The notes under the pieces are model-generated. The model was not told the DNA's origin. It did no database searches and saw nothing but the letters and a program-made list of their open reading frames with translations. From Blastomussa wellsi (taxonomy: Eukaryota > Cnidaria > Anthozoa > Scleractinia > Plerogyridae): a stretch of DNA of 64,000 nucleotides. The stretch is taken from positions 938,173 to 1,002,172 of the forward strand of contig OX393571.1 of NCBI GenBank assembly GCA_947652115.1, read 5' to 3'. Position 1 is the stretch's first letter. Each line of letters begins with the position of its first letter. Below are positions 1 to 14,333 of the stretch, one piece after another. Both the position numbers and the translations under genes were made by a program.

Positions 1-696
1 GATGAACTGGAGATGCTCTTTCAAAAATACGGAGAGATTATAACATCGAAAGTTCTTAAAGACGAAAACTCTGTGAGTCGTGGCGCTGGATTCGTCCGTT
101 TTGACAAGCGGTCTCAAGCGCAAGCTGCGATCGAAGCGTTGAATGGAGCGCAAATGCCGGGTGTAAACCCCACGGAATCTTCGAAACTTACCGTCAAGTT
201 TGCCAATCCTCCCAGCAACAAGCCTCAGATTCCGTTTGCCTTTCAGTCACCTCTCGGCCTAACTCCACCGCAAATTCGTGCAAATGCAAGATCGCCATTC
301 AGTGCCAGCGGGGTCGGCCCTCTGTACCACCAAGGCGCGAATTTTCGCTACTCGCCGCTCACGTTTCTTCAAAGCCCAAACAACAACACCTTTTCGCCGA
401 ACGCTCTGGTTCCAGGTAGTTATTGTGTATTTGTTTATGGCTTGCCTTCGGAGAAAGACGACTCCGTGACTGTTAAAGTAGACCCAGAGAAGCTTCTGTA
501 CAAACTATTCGCCAAATACGGCGCTATTTCAGATGTGCGCGTCAAGAAAGGCCAGAATTTTGGCTTCGTTAACATGCAAAACTATGATGACGCTCAACAA
601 GCGATCGCCGGTCTCAACGGACATCGACTAGCTGGACATGAGGACAAACCACCTCTTCAAGTATCATTTAAGACGCCCAACGTCAAGAAGCAATAA
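1..696 (+). CDS. ELAV/Hu-like RNA-binding protein, 3' part (5' end outside window)
   Basis: The reading frame is open from base 1 and ends in TAA at 694-696, giving 231 residues with no start in view. The first part is the C-terminal two thirds of RRM2, with RNP1-like GAGFVRFDKR and the ELAV hallmark LTVKFANPP. A low-complexity hinge of about 80 residues rich in N, P and S follows. RRM3 then has RNP2 CVFVYGLP and RNP1 NFGFVNM. ELAV proteins bind AU/U-rich RNA and control mRNA stability and splicing. No intron interrupts RRM2, hinge or RRM3, although vertebrate ELAVL genes have introns there. A complete, also intronless paralogue lies at 24210-25214 on the same strand. The two differ mainly in the hinge and in an insertion in this RRM3 (DDSVTVKVDPEKLL). 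The family is clear; orthology to a named ELAVL gene is not. Confidence 0.9.
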   Translation, partial: DELEMLFQKYGEIITSKVLKDENSVSRGAGFVRFDKRSQAQAAIEALNGAQMPGVNPTESSKLTVKFANPPSNKPQIPFAFQSPLGLTPPQIRANARSPFSASGVGPLYHQGANFRYSPLTFLQSPNNNTFSPNALVPGSYCVFVYGLPSEKDDSVTVKVDPEKLLYKLFAKYGAISDVRVKKGQNFGFVNMQNYDDAQQAIAGLNGHRLAGHEDKPPLQVSFKTPNVKKQ

Positions 697-3600
697 ATAT
701 GGGAGCACTTTTACTAACTAAATCATTCGCCGAACATTCGCAGCCAGAGTGCCAAGAAAGATTGCGAGCGCTGTCGTCTCGCCCTTCCTTCCGCCCCACA
801 CCAAGCTCGCTCCCAAAGCTTTGATTCTACCCTTTTTGCGTAAAATTTTCAGAGATTTTCGTTTGATCTTTTGAACTTAGTTTAGTTTAGGAAAAGCTGT
901 ATTTGTCGCTTGACAAAAGAGCTTTCCGTCGTTGAAAATAGTTGAAAAATTTAGATTTTAGTTTGACTTTGTGTGTTAATTACAAAGGTAAATAGAGTTG
1001 TCTGTATGAGGTATACTGGAATTCTCAGAGATCAGCCGCATTTTGACCGAATACTTCGTTATATTTCAGGCCAGATCTTATAATAAGTACGCTGTTTGTT
1101 TGGTAATTCGAGCTATTTCTCGTTAGAAACATCTTACTTTTTTGTGAGGCCCGAGTTTTAGATGTTTTGACAGTTCGGCATAAGAGCCTCGGTTTGCGAT
1201 TTTTGGTCGAATCTTTATTATTTACTTTGCTGTATTTTTGATTTTTTTTTTGTGCGATCGCTCTTTCCGTTTTGGATCGAGCTTTTCCACGATCTTCTCT
1301 GTTTTGTTTTCATTAAATTTTTCTTCAGTGTATTTCTTGTTGGTGAATTTTGTTTTGTTTTGAGTTGTGTTGTCTCTTTAATATTATTCTCAGTTTGATC
1401 TCTTCGATTTATTCATTTGCCCTCTGAGCGCCATTATACAAGATAGCCGAAAAAAACAGATAAAATTACTAATTTCATTTGTTCTAAATTTTGGTGATTT
1501 GGAAGAACGGACAAGATAATTTTCGAGAATCATTCGTAAGATAAAAACTTATTGCTTTCACTTTTGTGTCGAAAATATTAATTGTTAGTTTCCTTGGGGA
1601 CACTCGTATTTATTTAAGTTGTTTCTCTCTTGCCTTCTTTCGTGTGTTTATCATGCCCAAGCAATAAATGTTTAGAATTTGCTAAAGTAAATCCACTCCA
1701 AAAATTTTTCTAGTTTATACAAGTACAACTGTAGCAAGCTATTGGAGTTCAATTTACTTTCAGTTTTCTGTTTATTTTCCCAGTTTTTCCAATTAAGGCA
1801 GTAGATTTTGTGCAAAGATGTGAAGGGAGTTATGTTTTTGATTCGAGTGGGGTAGCAAACATTGGTCAACAGATGAAATCGTCGAAAGCCTGGTTGGAAA
1901 AGAAGCCAAGAGCAGGATTGAGACGAGGTAACCATCTCTTTAAAAATTGATGAATACTCTGCCACAAGTTTTATCACAAAGATCATCAAAGATTAAGAAT
2001 AGCATGAATGATTAGTTTATTTTTCTTTTTTCTCTGTGATTTAATATTTTATGGAACATTGAACATTTCTTCCCCGGGTCAAATGTAATTTGCCATCTTG
2101 GTTGGTCAGATTTTGGCCAGGGAAATCTTTCACCAAAACAGCTGCTTAGATAAAGTGGTTCATTTCACCAAAAGGTGTACAGGTGTTGTGAATTTAACTC
2201 CAAAAAGAAGAAAAAAATAAAATTAATCATGGATCCCATTTGACAGGGTGGCAGTGGGTTGGGATAGGAAAATAACATGATCTGATTGGTTGGAAAAAAA
2301 CTCATTTCATTAAAATTAATCTGGCATTGTGTGTGAACTACCTGCTTACAAAATTGATTTTGAGGATAATAAATATTTAGGCTGAGGTTTCAGATAAATT
2401 TTTCACCTTGTAACTTAAGTTATATATGTTGTAAGCTGAGAATCATTAGGAAACATTTAACCATTTGCATAGATTTTTGTGTTGCACTCGCAAAAGTTAT
2501 CCATTAATGGGTTCATAGGGAGTTTTTTTTGTAGGAAAAATGTACAATTTAACTTGTTTTCTTTAAAGTAACTACCACATAGTCTTAACTACTTTGCATA
2601 TGACCACCTGAGCTAATGAAACAGTTGAAAAATTTGGGAAAGCTTGCTTTTAAATTATACGAGTTACAGGGCCTACATATTTTGATTTCTTCCAATGTAG
2701 TGAACAAAATGGAATGGCATATATTTTGTAAAAACAATTGTGAAAAGGAATGTCTACAAATATTTAAGACCTTATGGTATATCACGTTAAAAATTTGGAA
2801 AATTTTCAGTAAAATTGCAAGGGATTTCAACCTAAAATTAGGCTTGAGTAGTTGGTTCTGACTATTGGCTAAATCCATTTGTGTTTGTATGAAATGAATG
2901 GAGTGGGATTTAAGCAAAAGGGCGTGGGTAAAACTTGACAGCTTAAAGATGATTGTGGTTTTCCATATGAAATCAGCAACTGATGCTCTTCACTAGCATT
3001 TCAAATGGTTCTAGTTGTTTCATTTGTAGCTTTGCAATTAACAAAATTTTTTTCACTGAAGTCATGGCACAGTTCTTGGGATTTTGAGCATGACGGTTAA
3101 TTATATGCAAAATTGATCAGAATGCCTGGTCCTGCCATAAAATCTTAAAGCTTCAATTGATATGTGGAAAATTTCCTTGGTGACGCACTTTAGATGAATG
3201 CCTGTAGCTGCGTATTTTTCATTGGCAGCACAAAAATCAAAAATAAACTGTATAAAAATCGCTGTATGATTCTAGAAGATGTAGATTTGAAAAGTATTCA
3301 AAGCAAATCAGCAAAGATAGATTGAATTTTGATATTCATGTTAGATCAGTTCTTGTGCAGCAATGTTTTTACTTTTCTTTAAATTGGCGGTATTGTTGGA
3401 GTGCAAAATTTCAGCCGTGTGGTGGTTATATGTAGCTTATTGGCCGGTTAGCTAAGGATTGTCAGTATTTGGTCTAGACATCTTTCAACCAATAAATGGT
3501 TTCAAGAGAAGGAAATGGACATTGACGACACAGCTGGTGTTTTCCTTAATTAGTGGGCTTGCATGCCCTGATTTGCTGCCAACTCAAGGTGTATACCACA

Positions 3601-6600
3601 TTTGAGGAAAGCAATATGAATTTTCTGAAAACGGTAAATGCAAGTTTGATGTAAGATGATATCCTGGATTATATTTACGGCTCTCAGCAGGTTGCGAAGT
3701 AATGATAATTTTCATCTATATTCAAATCCTGTTTTTTTTGGTTCTTTATTAAAGGCTTTTTCTGTCCATCGAGGATGTTTGGTCTGTAAGAGAAGCAGAA
3801 GCAATTTTAATTTTAATTGACTTAGATCAGAGGAAAAGTGTGTCAGTTAAGGAAATTTAAAGGCAATGAAATAATTCTGTTCACCACGTACAAATGGACC
3901 TATTTGGGAAATGCAGACAACAGTCTATTATCGCAAGATAAGTCATTTGAATATTCATAATACAGATTTCACGAAAAAATCTACCGCCAACTTTCATTGT
4001 CAATTTTGCCAAGACTTGGGATAAGCATAATTCCATACAATTTTTGTGTACGGAATTCTCCAGTACGTGTTTTTGAAAAGGAAAAATGTACAATAATTGT
4101 ATTTTAATCGAAAGTAGATTCAGCAGTTGTGTAATGTATGATTGTTAAGAATTCCTCCTTTTAATCCATTGCTAAATTTGTTTTGGGCATTGAACATAAC
4201 CCTTACTGAGAGATATTCATAACCTGCTAACAAATGACACCAAAACATTCATTTTACAGAGAACAAAATTGACATTCAAAATGTAATACTTTTCAACTTT
4301 AATTTTGAATATTCTGTTTCACCATTTTTAGGAACAAACTTCAACTATGAATAAACTAAATCCAGTCTGTGACTTTTTTCTTGAGGCAGTTTTCTATGAT
4401 TGCAAAAAGTAAACATCTGCTCTGGAACTGAATGTAAATTTCTTTCTCATTGTAATCACACACTCAAAGCAAATAAAGTCAAAAATATCAGCCTAAATTT
4501 TTGTTGCAGTTGTTGAAGAAGCAGGGAGATTCTCTCGACCTACATTTTGAGTGTAAAAATTGCTAGGAAAAAGAACTCGGGCAAAAAAAAAATCAGCTGA
4601 TGATGTGTTACTCTTTTTTCTCCAAGCTAATTGACCTGTGAAATTGTTATGAAAATTTTGATCTAAAAATGTAATTGCTTGCAGAATATTAGTGATGGCA
4701 CCAAACGTGTGAAGCTTTTCATAAGTCTTTTGAATTTATCCATGGGATTAGTGCATTAGAAAGACCGCAGTAAATTAATCGTTAAGATATCTAAAATATA
4801 TTCTGCTTTTGAATATACCGTGTGAAAATCTTTGCACCATAAATTAAGTATTTTCCTGCATTGAAGATTTTTGAATTAAATATTCATAAAGTGGAATTTT
4901 CGTTCTTTCAGGATGTCAGATCAGAAATAAAAAATTAAAGTAAGATTTTGATGATAGCTTTCAGTAACTGTAATCTTGGAACCCCTCAGTTTTGTTGTGG
5001 CAAATACCTGTATTCCTAATTACAAAATACTTGCAAGAAGTGCAGAAATATCTTCATTTTGTGATAACCTGTGAACATCATCTATTGTAATTTGTCTTCA
5101 AGGTTCAGAAAGGAAGTGAGATAATGTCAAGCAAAAAAATTATGCTAGCACTCAATGCAGCTGAAAAACTTGTCATATTGTCACCAATTTCCTAAAATAA
5201 AAATTCCCAGAGTATTAAAAATAAATTTTAAAAAATTCTCCAAAAAAGTGACAAATTTGTGAAATGTGCACATTGAAATATCTTAAATGTTCAATTGTTG
5301 TCCTCCTGGCTCTTAAATTAAATTCAAATACATTTTTGCTTTTCCTTTTTACATTAAAGATATTTTACAAGCCATACTGCTTAAGATAAGGAAACATTTG
5401 CATAAGATTATTGACATTTTCTTTGTATGACCTACATATATAATATATACTGATTGATTTCCATTGTGAATTTATGCACTTTACTGAACAGATAGCCAAG
5501 GATTAGAACAGCTTGTAATGTTCTTTTGGATTCTATACAATTTCACGTTGACGCTGGTCATTAATTCTTTTTTATTAGATGTCAAAGAAAGGTAGAGAAA
5601 GATTGAAATAGGGCGATGTTTGCCTGTGAATTGACATTTCGTTTTCTGATGTTTGATATATTAAATACAGTGACAGCTGCAAATAAAGCTGTCAAATAAC
5701 ATGTTGGATTTGAAAGGACCTGAGTACATTTTGTTGTGCTTTGAAGAATATCGTCACTTTTAAAGCAATCAAACTCCACTTTAATGTTAATATTACAAAC
5801 ATTTGAATGAAAAGATAGGACGGGAATACACTAGGGAAGCAAAATTTTACAGAAATTTTCTAAAAGGGAGTATCACAAATTTAGATTTTGCTATTATAGG
5901 TCAAGTTAAGGGCTGTGGAAGACAGCAATGTGACAAACCTCTTGTAATCAATGAACCAGCAAGCATGTTAAAGAGCATAGGTCAACATGACCTGATATAA
6001 GGCTGACATTTTTAAACGTGATACCTAATGATGAAAGTTGATTTTGGGGGATTTTTTTCATCAAAGGATCATTCCATTTTGTTGCAAGAGGAAGTAATTG
6101 TAAAAATAATACCACTGGTGGATAACGCCCTCCCTGAGATATTTGTAAACACCAAGATTTTTTCTAAGAGCCTTTACTAGAAATCCACTTAGTCTGTGTC
6201 AGTAAGTAATTAAATAATTACCCATATCCTTGGCTTAGGAAGTTTTAGCCTTGTTTCTAATAAATCACCTGGGGTTATGCATAAACTTGCTTGAAATATC
6301 AGCACTCAATTCTTCGAGGGGGTATTTTACACCCTGTGGCAAATGCAGGAAGAGATACAAGCCTGTAAAAACAAGCTGCAGACCTGATTTTGCTTTGTCG
6401 TAATTCTGATGTTGCCAAGATGGCAACTTCAAACGTAAACACCATTTAGCTAAAAGCGTGTGGGAGGGCAATATTTACCTGGAAACTATTACATCTTGGC
6501 ATGAAGAATGCCAATAAGTGAATTTATGTATATTTTATCCCCATGGCAGGATAATGACATTGACATATTATTCATAGAGCTATGGGGCCATCAATTGCTT

Positions 6601-8571
6601 TGAAATTAAACCATCAATCATATCTGTATAAGTGGATGTCCAGACATGTTCCTTTTCATTACATTAATCCTGTGACTGAGACCTCAGGGTGCACTAAAAA
6701 TAAGATGCAGAAAAAAACGGAATGTTTCTGAATTTTCATGCTGTTAATTTTATTTTCTTTGTCAAAATTGAAGTAACTAGTTATGTTTGGTTATTTTAAT
6801 AAAAAAAACATGTTCTGATAAGATGAACGTCAAAATTCTCATTTCCACTTGTCAAACTCGTTCTATGATCCACCATAGAACAGTATATTTTTGTATTTTT
6901 CTAACTAAAGATAATCCGGTCTGTCATTTTCATGCACTTATAGTATGTGTTTGTGAACCAAGAAAATTTTTATTTGCTATGTGTTCTTGTATAAATTATG
7001 GTGTGGCAACCACAAAAAAACACTTTGTTGTGAAAAATAAGAAATTTAGAACTTTTATTTTTTTAGAAAAAAAGTCATACAAACATATTTTATAAGACAT
7101 GCTCATAGGCTGTTTCACGGATGTCAAATTATGTCACGCCAAAATTAGATTGATTTATTGTTCTTAATTTAGTACACCTACAAAGTTTGATAATATTCTG
7201 TTGCAAGCATTGTCCCTTTCATATATTTCTTTGTAAATTTTGGCATTTTGGGGCTCTCCTATTTCCGAGAGTTTGCAACTGATTGTTGTCAAACTTTGCA
7301 GGTTTACTAAAATCGGTATCATAATGATAAATCGTTTTATGGAGATGAATATTTGTTTAATGAAAAGCACTAAAAATCTGCTTTTTCGCTACGGTTGGAA
7401 TTCACTTGTGATAGCCAACTTGCATAAATTTGCACAAGGCCATAATATGGGTGATGCTCCATGTACCAAGTCAGTATATGCACTATTGTGTCATTCTGTT
7501 GTGTGAAGTCTATTGCGCTATTGTTTAAGGGCTAGGCCCCATTGTTGTGTTCTTTGTGACGTACATGTACTTCGGGACTTGCTATTGACTTGGTATATGG
7601 TACTGGACCCTATAATATGATGGTTTTCATGGTTATGAGATCTTAACATTATCTTTTTAAAATAGAAAACTGCCACCTATTTAATTAGCTGCATGCAAAC
7701 ACTTGAGTCAGATATGAATGTATACATGTATCTATATGTGAGCTGTTCAGACTGAATAACATCAAGATAAATGTACATACATTTCTTTTTTCACTGATTT
7801 GATAAAAGAACTTCTCACGGTCATATTAACATTTCCTTTTCTTTAATTTTCAGAGGTTAACAAGGATAAAGCAGTACACCAAAGATTGCCATGTATTACA
7901 AATGTTGTAACTCAAAATAAACTAAAACTAAAAAGAGACATTTCACAGAATACAGGTTATACTGTACTTTACATTAACCCACTCAGTCCCATGTTCTAAA
8001 TCCTGGAGGAGTTTTAAAAAGCCTCTCAAAAAATATCTCCCTCCAATAGTCTCCAGCAGAAATCCTACCCACGCTGATAAACAGACCTCTTGCCACTATA
8101 TGTAAAACGTACTGAAAACACCAGAAGCCCAATTTTATTATTTCTTTATTTGTATCCTAACTTTATATGGTTTGAAAAAAATCCCCCATCTCTAATAACC
8201 TATTTTCCCTCTCTCTCTCCCCTCCCCCAGTCAAACAGTCTTCAGAAGAAATTAACCCCCTCCCCCCACCCCTGGTGGGTTTACTGTAGCTTTTACAGAA
8301 GTAATATGCTGACTAACAAGAAAATACTATTGAACTCCAAAAGTCATAGCAGAATTCATTTTCTGAGTTTGCAGTCACTAATTTTATATCTGGCGATGTG
8401 GCATTTGGTTGGTATTTTGAGTAACTTTGCAAGCTACACAATATCTAAAACTTTGCCATGATTAGTCAAAAAGTATGACCTTGCTGACTTTTCACATGTT
8501 ATAAGACTATAAAAATACACTCTGGAAATTTACAAACTCATCCAAGAAGATAAGGACTTAATTATTTCATG
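697..8571. other. Gene-free AT-rich stretch, partly ELAV-like 3' UTR
   Basis: No open frame here resembles a known protein, and the longest are about 100-120 codons of low-complexity composition. The first kilobase or more after the ELAV stop is T-rich and probably 3' UTR; an AATAAA lies near 1664. Short patches of C-rich sequence occur around 8200-8280. One piece of a dispersed repeat is listed separately at 7104. The region then runs into the 3' end of SGSH on the other strand. Confidence 0.5.
7104..7137 (+). repeat. Dispersed repeat, copy 1
   Basis: A stretch of about 33 bases containing TTTCACGGATGTCAAATTAT recurs at 14346-14378 with one mismatch. A second shared piece, TTTAATGAAAAGCACT, lies at about 7355 here. 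In the other copy it is inverted and much closer, near 14403. The two copies are rearranged fragments of one interspersed element of unknown class. Confidence 0.6.
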
Positions 8572-11500
8572 TTAAACACCATTGTCCATTGACAAACACA
8601 CACCTGTGCGAGGAAACCTTCCTCTGTTTTCAAGTACACTACCAGGCGAGCAAATCCACGGGTCATTTGTTATATTTTGCCAAACCCTTAGCTTTTCATG
8701 TAACTCGTTAAAGACATGCTGATAAGCAGGTTTACCAAACAGGTTTGTCAGCTCCTTAGGGTCAGTCTTCAAGTCGTATAGTTCCCAGTGGTCTCGATAA
8801 TAATACTGATCCAATGTGCGAAACCATTCTGTGGGCCGCCCCTCTTGAGTGCGGTTCAATAAGTCTTGATAAGTGGGTGATATAAAGAAGTCTTGATCTA
8901 TTGGAAACGGCATCTTGTAGTTGAGGTTGTGTATCAGTTTGAAAGATGTGTTTCGAATAACCCTCATTGGGTAATACATTGTCACTTCATGCAAGTTGTG
9001 ACTGGCAAAAGTTGTGTCCCACCCTGACTGCGGCTCTTGATGTAAAACTGGTAATAAAGACTTCCCTGTCAGTTCAACTTCATTGGGTCCAAACAGCTTG
9101 TAAGAAGGGTAATTAATTCCAAACCAATCCAAAACGGTAGGAACAATATCCAATAGGCTCACAACAGCATCACTTAACTGGCCCCAACGTTCACGAGCAT
9201 AAGGAGATGATACAAGGTAAGGTTCCGCCATACCAGGATCAAAGAGATTTGTTCGACCTGTCGGAAAGGGTATACCATTATCAGAGCTGTATAATACCAA
9301 GGTGTTTTCTTCAAAACCTGCCTGGCGAAGCTCCTCCAAGATTAGCCCTATGCCTTGATCAAGGCGGCTGATTGTTGTGTACTGAGCAGCAATGTCCTGC
9401 CGTGCAATAGGAGTGTCCTGTATAAAATATGGGACGATCACTTCCTCAGGGGAGTAGTGTTGTGGCTTCCAATCAGGTATCAAGCCCATATCAGGCTCAC
9501 CATTTCCAAACTTCTCACAAAAATTCCCTGTATAAATAAAAACATTGCCAGAATACAATTATTTCAAAAGCATTTCATAAATTCAAGACATCATTCTTTC
9601 ACTATTATGTTCTCAAACTCATTTAATAATCCATCAAGTTACAAAGTCAACTTTAGCAATGTACAAAATTGCCTTCAAATCAAAGGAAACCTTGAAATTG
9701 TAGTTTATTAAGGTAGAAAAACACCAAAGATGCATCAGTAAACTATCAAGGATGGCTTTGAAGCAGGAAGATTGAGAACGCTTGTAATTGAGCAACTTTG
9801 AAAAAAATTAGGCTAAATTTTTCAAACTGTGTCATCTGTGACCGAGCTCCTTTAACACAAAATTAGAACAGGCAACTGGTTTGGTAGTTTGAAGTGTTAG
9901 ACGTCTTCCCACCCAGCGCCCCGGGGGATTAGGGCAAGAGAATGTCTGACACGTCAGACTACTGGTTTGGATATATGTGATCTTAATTATAATTTAGCAC
10001 AGATTTTGCATTCTGGGGACACCAATTTGGCTCCCCCAACAAAATTTATCAGGGGCGAATGAAGTCATGTCCATGCTTGCCATGTTGCTTTCTTTTTGTT
10101 TTCGAGTCCCTTCAACTGTTTTTCGATTTTGTTGAACCTTTTTCGCAGTTGAATTGCTTTATTTGGGCTATCACTGGCAAAGATGATTGAAGCTACTTGT
10201 CAGAACATTGGAAGCCTGCCTACCGCTGGTGTGTTTTCTTGGAAACAGATGCTGCAATTCACCCAAGCAACACATCTTATTATAAAACTCCGCTGCTTTT
10301 CATAATTTGGAGATTCAACTTCTGTCCGCGTACAGAGTTGTGATGCTGTACTGTTCAAACCAGCGTTATTGTTATCCACGAAGAACCTTGTAGCGAAGAC
10401 TGTAACACTCCTGGTGCAAATATATAACAGCAGACTTCGATCAATGCCGTGACAGTCGTGAATTTCATGTTTGCATTTTAGCCTACATGTGCGTTTGCTG
10501 TGTTAATTTGTTTGCATTTGTTGGGCGACAAAGAAATGGTATTTGTCATTCTCGTCTTCAGGTTTGTTATTATTTGGCTACTGCTACTACTTGCCGATTT
10601 TTTAATGTTTTGGCAGACTGTGTACTGCACTGATCAATAATAATAATAAATTATAATAATAATAATATTTAGTGCAATATAAATTAATATTATTAAATAT
10701 TATTATTATTATTATTAATCAGTGCAGTCCACAGTCTGCAGGTTTTCTACACACTGACTGCAACTTTGTTATTCATGTATAGCGAGCGGTGTCATGCAAT
10801 GCCAAAAAACTGCAAACATTGTATTTGTATGAATAAATTGGAAAAATCATGTTCATTGACAGTTATGTTAAGAGTTTCATACTGATATTTAAAAATGTTG
10901 ATTTCAGCATTAAAGAAAGCTTGAATTTTGGGAAACCAAGTCAAAATGAAGCCAAGCGAATCGAAGTCCTCGGACGCACTCCTAATCTTTGATTACCGCT
11001 TAGTCTAGTTACAATTTTATTTCCTTTGTTTTCTGGGGTCTGTAGTTTTAGTCTGATCAATAGAAGATAATTATCTTAATTTTGAACATTCAAGAGGCTG
11101 CTTAATCAACATTTTCAAACTTGAGGTTTGTCAAAAATGTCCCATAAGGCATCACATTTTCAACTCTCTTCTTGAGCAGAGTTTGGAAATGTGATATATT
11201 TTAAAACCAGATAGCCAACCAGATAAAGGTAGGGATCATAAATAATAGTGATATTTAAAGAAGAAACCACATCCACATTGGCTGGCTTTCATGTGTGTCC
11301 TCTATCCGGGTACGAGAATTGGAATTTAAAAATGTTGGTTTCCGAGGAGGGGGGAAACTGGAGAAAAAACCCTCAGAGCGAGGAGAACCAGAAACAGTCT
11401 ACCAGGACTTGCAGTTAATCCTTAGAGAGGCAACTCTTTTCCAGGTAGTTACGTGTTCGTCTAGGTTTACTTGTTTTGCTTTATAATCATAACTTTAATC

Positions 11501-13568
11501 AACAGAATGGTTGCAACTTCTCCATCTCATGGAGTTACTTACCTGACGGGAAACTGACTGGATGGGAACTGGTTTGAAGCCAGTTAATTTTAGATCTGAA
11601 ACATGAGCAATTTATAGAAGACGTCTAACATATAGCACTTAAATTTTGGCTCACCATATTCAGGATGGGTGTGCCCACATCGATGAGGATCATGAAAGCC
11701 GATGTACAAAAAGAATGGTCGGGAGTCATTCTGTGATCCTTGAAAAAACTTGTGAGCCAATTCTCTCATGTACGTAATGTTACGTCCCACTTGAAGAATG
11801 GAATGATGTTCTTCTGTGTAAGAAAATTCAAATGGATAAACCTGAAAGAAAAAAGAAACATTATATGGGATGTCCACGCTGACATATACTGTACTGACGC
11901 TGACTCAAACCCAATCGTCTCCTACCTATAAGAAAATGGCAAGATGCGATGGATGATGAGAAGGAGACGTTGTCTCGCTCCTTTGTTTCCCTCCTTCCCA
12001 TCATTCCCCGCACCTGCTATTTTCTGCATAAGAGATGACTGGGGACTGATGTGCATACCTTTTAAGACAACTTCATCTTTAACACCAAGGTCCTATCAAG
12101 CTTACTTATTACTGAGAACTCGCAGATATTTAATGTTTACTAACCAGTCTCAGAAGAAACAGTTACCGGTAATTTGGTTTCCTGAGAATCTCAATGTTTC
12201 CCTCTGCTCTACCTTGGGAAACACTGAGACTCCTGAAAAAAGGGACCCTACAAAGCCTCCACCATTTTCGATGGCAATTATGTAAGTTTTGATGAAGCAA
12301 AATACATTGCTGTAAGTTGTGTTACCGGACGTCTGTTTAATAATTGCTTTTAGCAGCGTGACAGTGATATCATTTGTCTTGACACACTCTAAAATTTACT
12401 CACTCTAAAATTTACTAGCTAAAATTTACCAAAATTCTTGCATGTAAACATTCAACAAAACAAAGGTGTGGCAGAGTAGGAACCAATTATGGTTTGCTAT
12501 CTATCACAACAAAAACTTAAAACGATTTTTGTGTGAAAACCATATAATGATAGTTGTTGGTTAACATTTGTGAGCAAAACTATGCTATTACCCTCTGAAA
12601 CCATAGATTTGGGTCACCCAGAGACTTTTGGCAGGCACCTTTTTGTTGTTAGATGTGAATCATACACGTAAGTGGCAAAAAATATTCAGCTGTATAACAA
12701 TAGTTAAACCCATTAATGAGATCCCTGTTCATTAACAAATAATTTTTAATACCGTTTCTGGCCCAACATGTTTTTTCCCTATGATTCCAGTTCGCACGTT
12801 TGCCTTCTGTAACAGTAAAGGTAGGCTTTTGACTGCATCAAATGAATTAAAGTGATGAACCGCATGGTGAAGACCATACATCCCGTTCTGATGTTGAGGG
12901 AGACCTTTCAACAAATTATAGATAAAATTAAAAACATATTGGTGCCAAAGAGATCATTATTTTCATGCAAAACTAAATACTAAATTGCTTTGTACTGCTT
13001 AATTTCCACACATTTTATTCAACAAAATTTGTTAAATTTATTTACTTTCAAAAATTTCAGTTTTAATTAAACCAATTTGAAAGACACTGAAATTTGAAAT
13101 TTCCTAGTCCCGTAAACATTTGGTTTTAAAATGATTTGATTATTGAAATCAATTTAAACAATATTGAATTAAACATCCTAAGGCAGAAAATAATTTTTAA
13201 TAAATTTACTTTGTTAGCTACTAAATATAAAGTGAAGGGACATTATTAACCATCAAACATAATTACCATAAAACATTAACATTTTGCAACTGATTTTTCA
13301 TTTCACCTGTTAATATAGCTGACCTGCTCGGAGAGCAACTGCTCACTGATGTGAAGGCGTTCTTGAAAACCACACTGCGTTTTGCTAACACGTTGATGTT
13401 TGGAGTTTTGCAGACGGTGTTGCCATAAACCTGGGTTTCAAATCCTGCATCGTCCCCGATTATTACTAAGACATTCTTTCTATCATTTAAACTGGCTGTC
13501 GAAGGGTTCCAAGCCGCAAATAAAATTAAAATTGCTATAACATTAACACAGTCCTCCTGATCTGCCAT
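8572..13568 (-). CDS. SGSH: N-sulfoglucosamine sulfohydrolase (heparan N-sulfatase)
   Basis: The exons on the minus strand are 13307-13568, 12753-12904, 11655-11841 and 8572-9527. All have GT/AG ends and phase holds throughout, giving 518 residues (human about 502). Residues 1-25 form a hydrophobic signal-peptide-like start for lysosomal delivery. The sulfatase signature CSPSR begins at Cys78, the cysteine converted to formylglycine. Asp39-Asp40 and the SDNG motif (Asp283-Asn284) match calcium ligands. The GKKH and HDPHRCGH blocks and the C-terminal PFPIDQDF and [11 protein letters not shown] blocks are diagnostic of SGSH rather than other sulfatases. The enzyme removes N-sulfate from the terminal glucosamine of heparan sulfate in the lysosome. 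The start is the ATG at 13568, followed at once by the signal segment. No catalytic residue looks damaged. Intron 3 (9528-11654) holds a foldback element at 10613-10739. Confidence 0.95.
10613..10739. repeat. Foldback element with (TAA)n core
   Basis: The arms begin with GCAGACTGTG(T/G)ACTGCACTG and match at about 32 of 34 positions in inverted orientation. They enclose an AT-only core of TAA/TTA repeats. The element lies in SGSH intron 3 and looks like a short non-autonomous inverted-repeat element. No clear target-site duplication was seen. Confidence 0.7.
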
Positions 13569-13888
13569 TTTGACTCTTGTCTTGTGATATCGGATCCAGA
13601 CTCCAACATGCGGCTGCTTCTGAAAGATAGAACGGTGGAACGCGGAAACCAGGAACGCCGGAAAACGAAAAAATCAGGAACGTATGAAAAGTCCTGAATA
13701 CCGGATTACTAAGAACCGTAGCGCCAAAAAAACGTAATTTGGAATAGTAAAAAGCCGGAAAACACAATAAACTCGAAAATGCTAGAATAATATAACCCGC
13801 AATGTGTAAAAAACACTAAGGAACTACCTTCATACTAATTTAATCGCGAAGAGGGCAGATGATCAAGAGTTTTTATCCTAAGGTTAAT

Positions 13889-14333
13889 ACACTCTTTTTT
13901 TATATAAGAACGTCTAATTTTGTAGCTGAGGCTGAACATTCTTATATTTTTTTGCGATTTGAGGCTGAAAGCGTTCTTTAAATGTTCTTAGATTTACATG
14001 TTATAGTATTTCATGATGCGAACGTGAATAGGAAACCTATCAAAGTTCATTGCTGGCTGAGATGTAGTATGAAGTTTCTTGCACATTCTTAAGCGACTTG
14101 CTCTGATACCACGTGCGAGATCTCTCGTCAACCAACAATGGCTAAATTTGGCTTCAGGAAAAGCATTGAACATAGAGATTGACAACGGGACAGTACGCGC
14201 AGCAAACCATTCGTTAACCAACATTTCTTAATCGAGTCTCAGCCTGGGGAATGTTCTTAATACGTTCTTAAAATGTTGGTTTATTTCAGCCTCAACGTTC
14301 TTATAAAGAAGGTTCTTATAAAAAAAATAGTGT
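13889..14333. mobile_element. TIR element with TATAAGAAC ends
   Basis: The left end (ACACTC, T-run, TATATAAGAACG) is repeated inverted at the right end (TTCTTATA, A-run, TAGTGT). The motif GAGGCTGA and its complement TCAGCCTC recur inside both ends. The 445-bp unit has no coding capacity, since its longest frame of 76 codons has no recognisable content. It is probably a non-autonomous DNA transposon. The TSD is unclear. Confidence 0.55.

Noticed and set aside
8090..8461. Plus-strand frame of 123 codons
   Set aside because: Pro/Ser/Leu-rich low-complexity sequence over a C-rich patch, no ATG context of note and no similarity.
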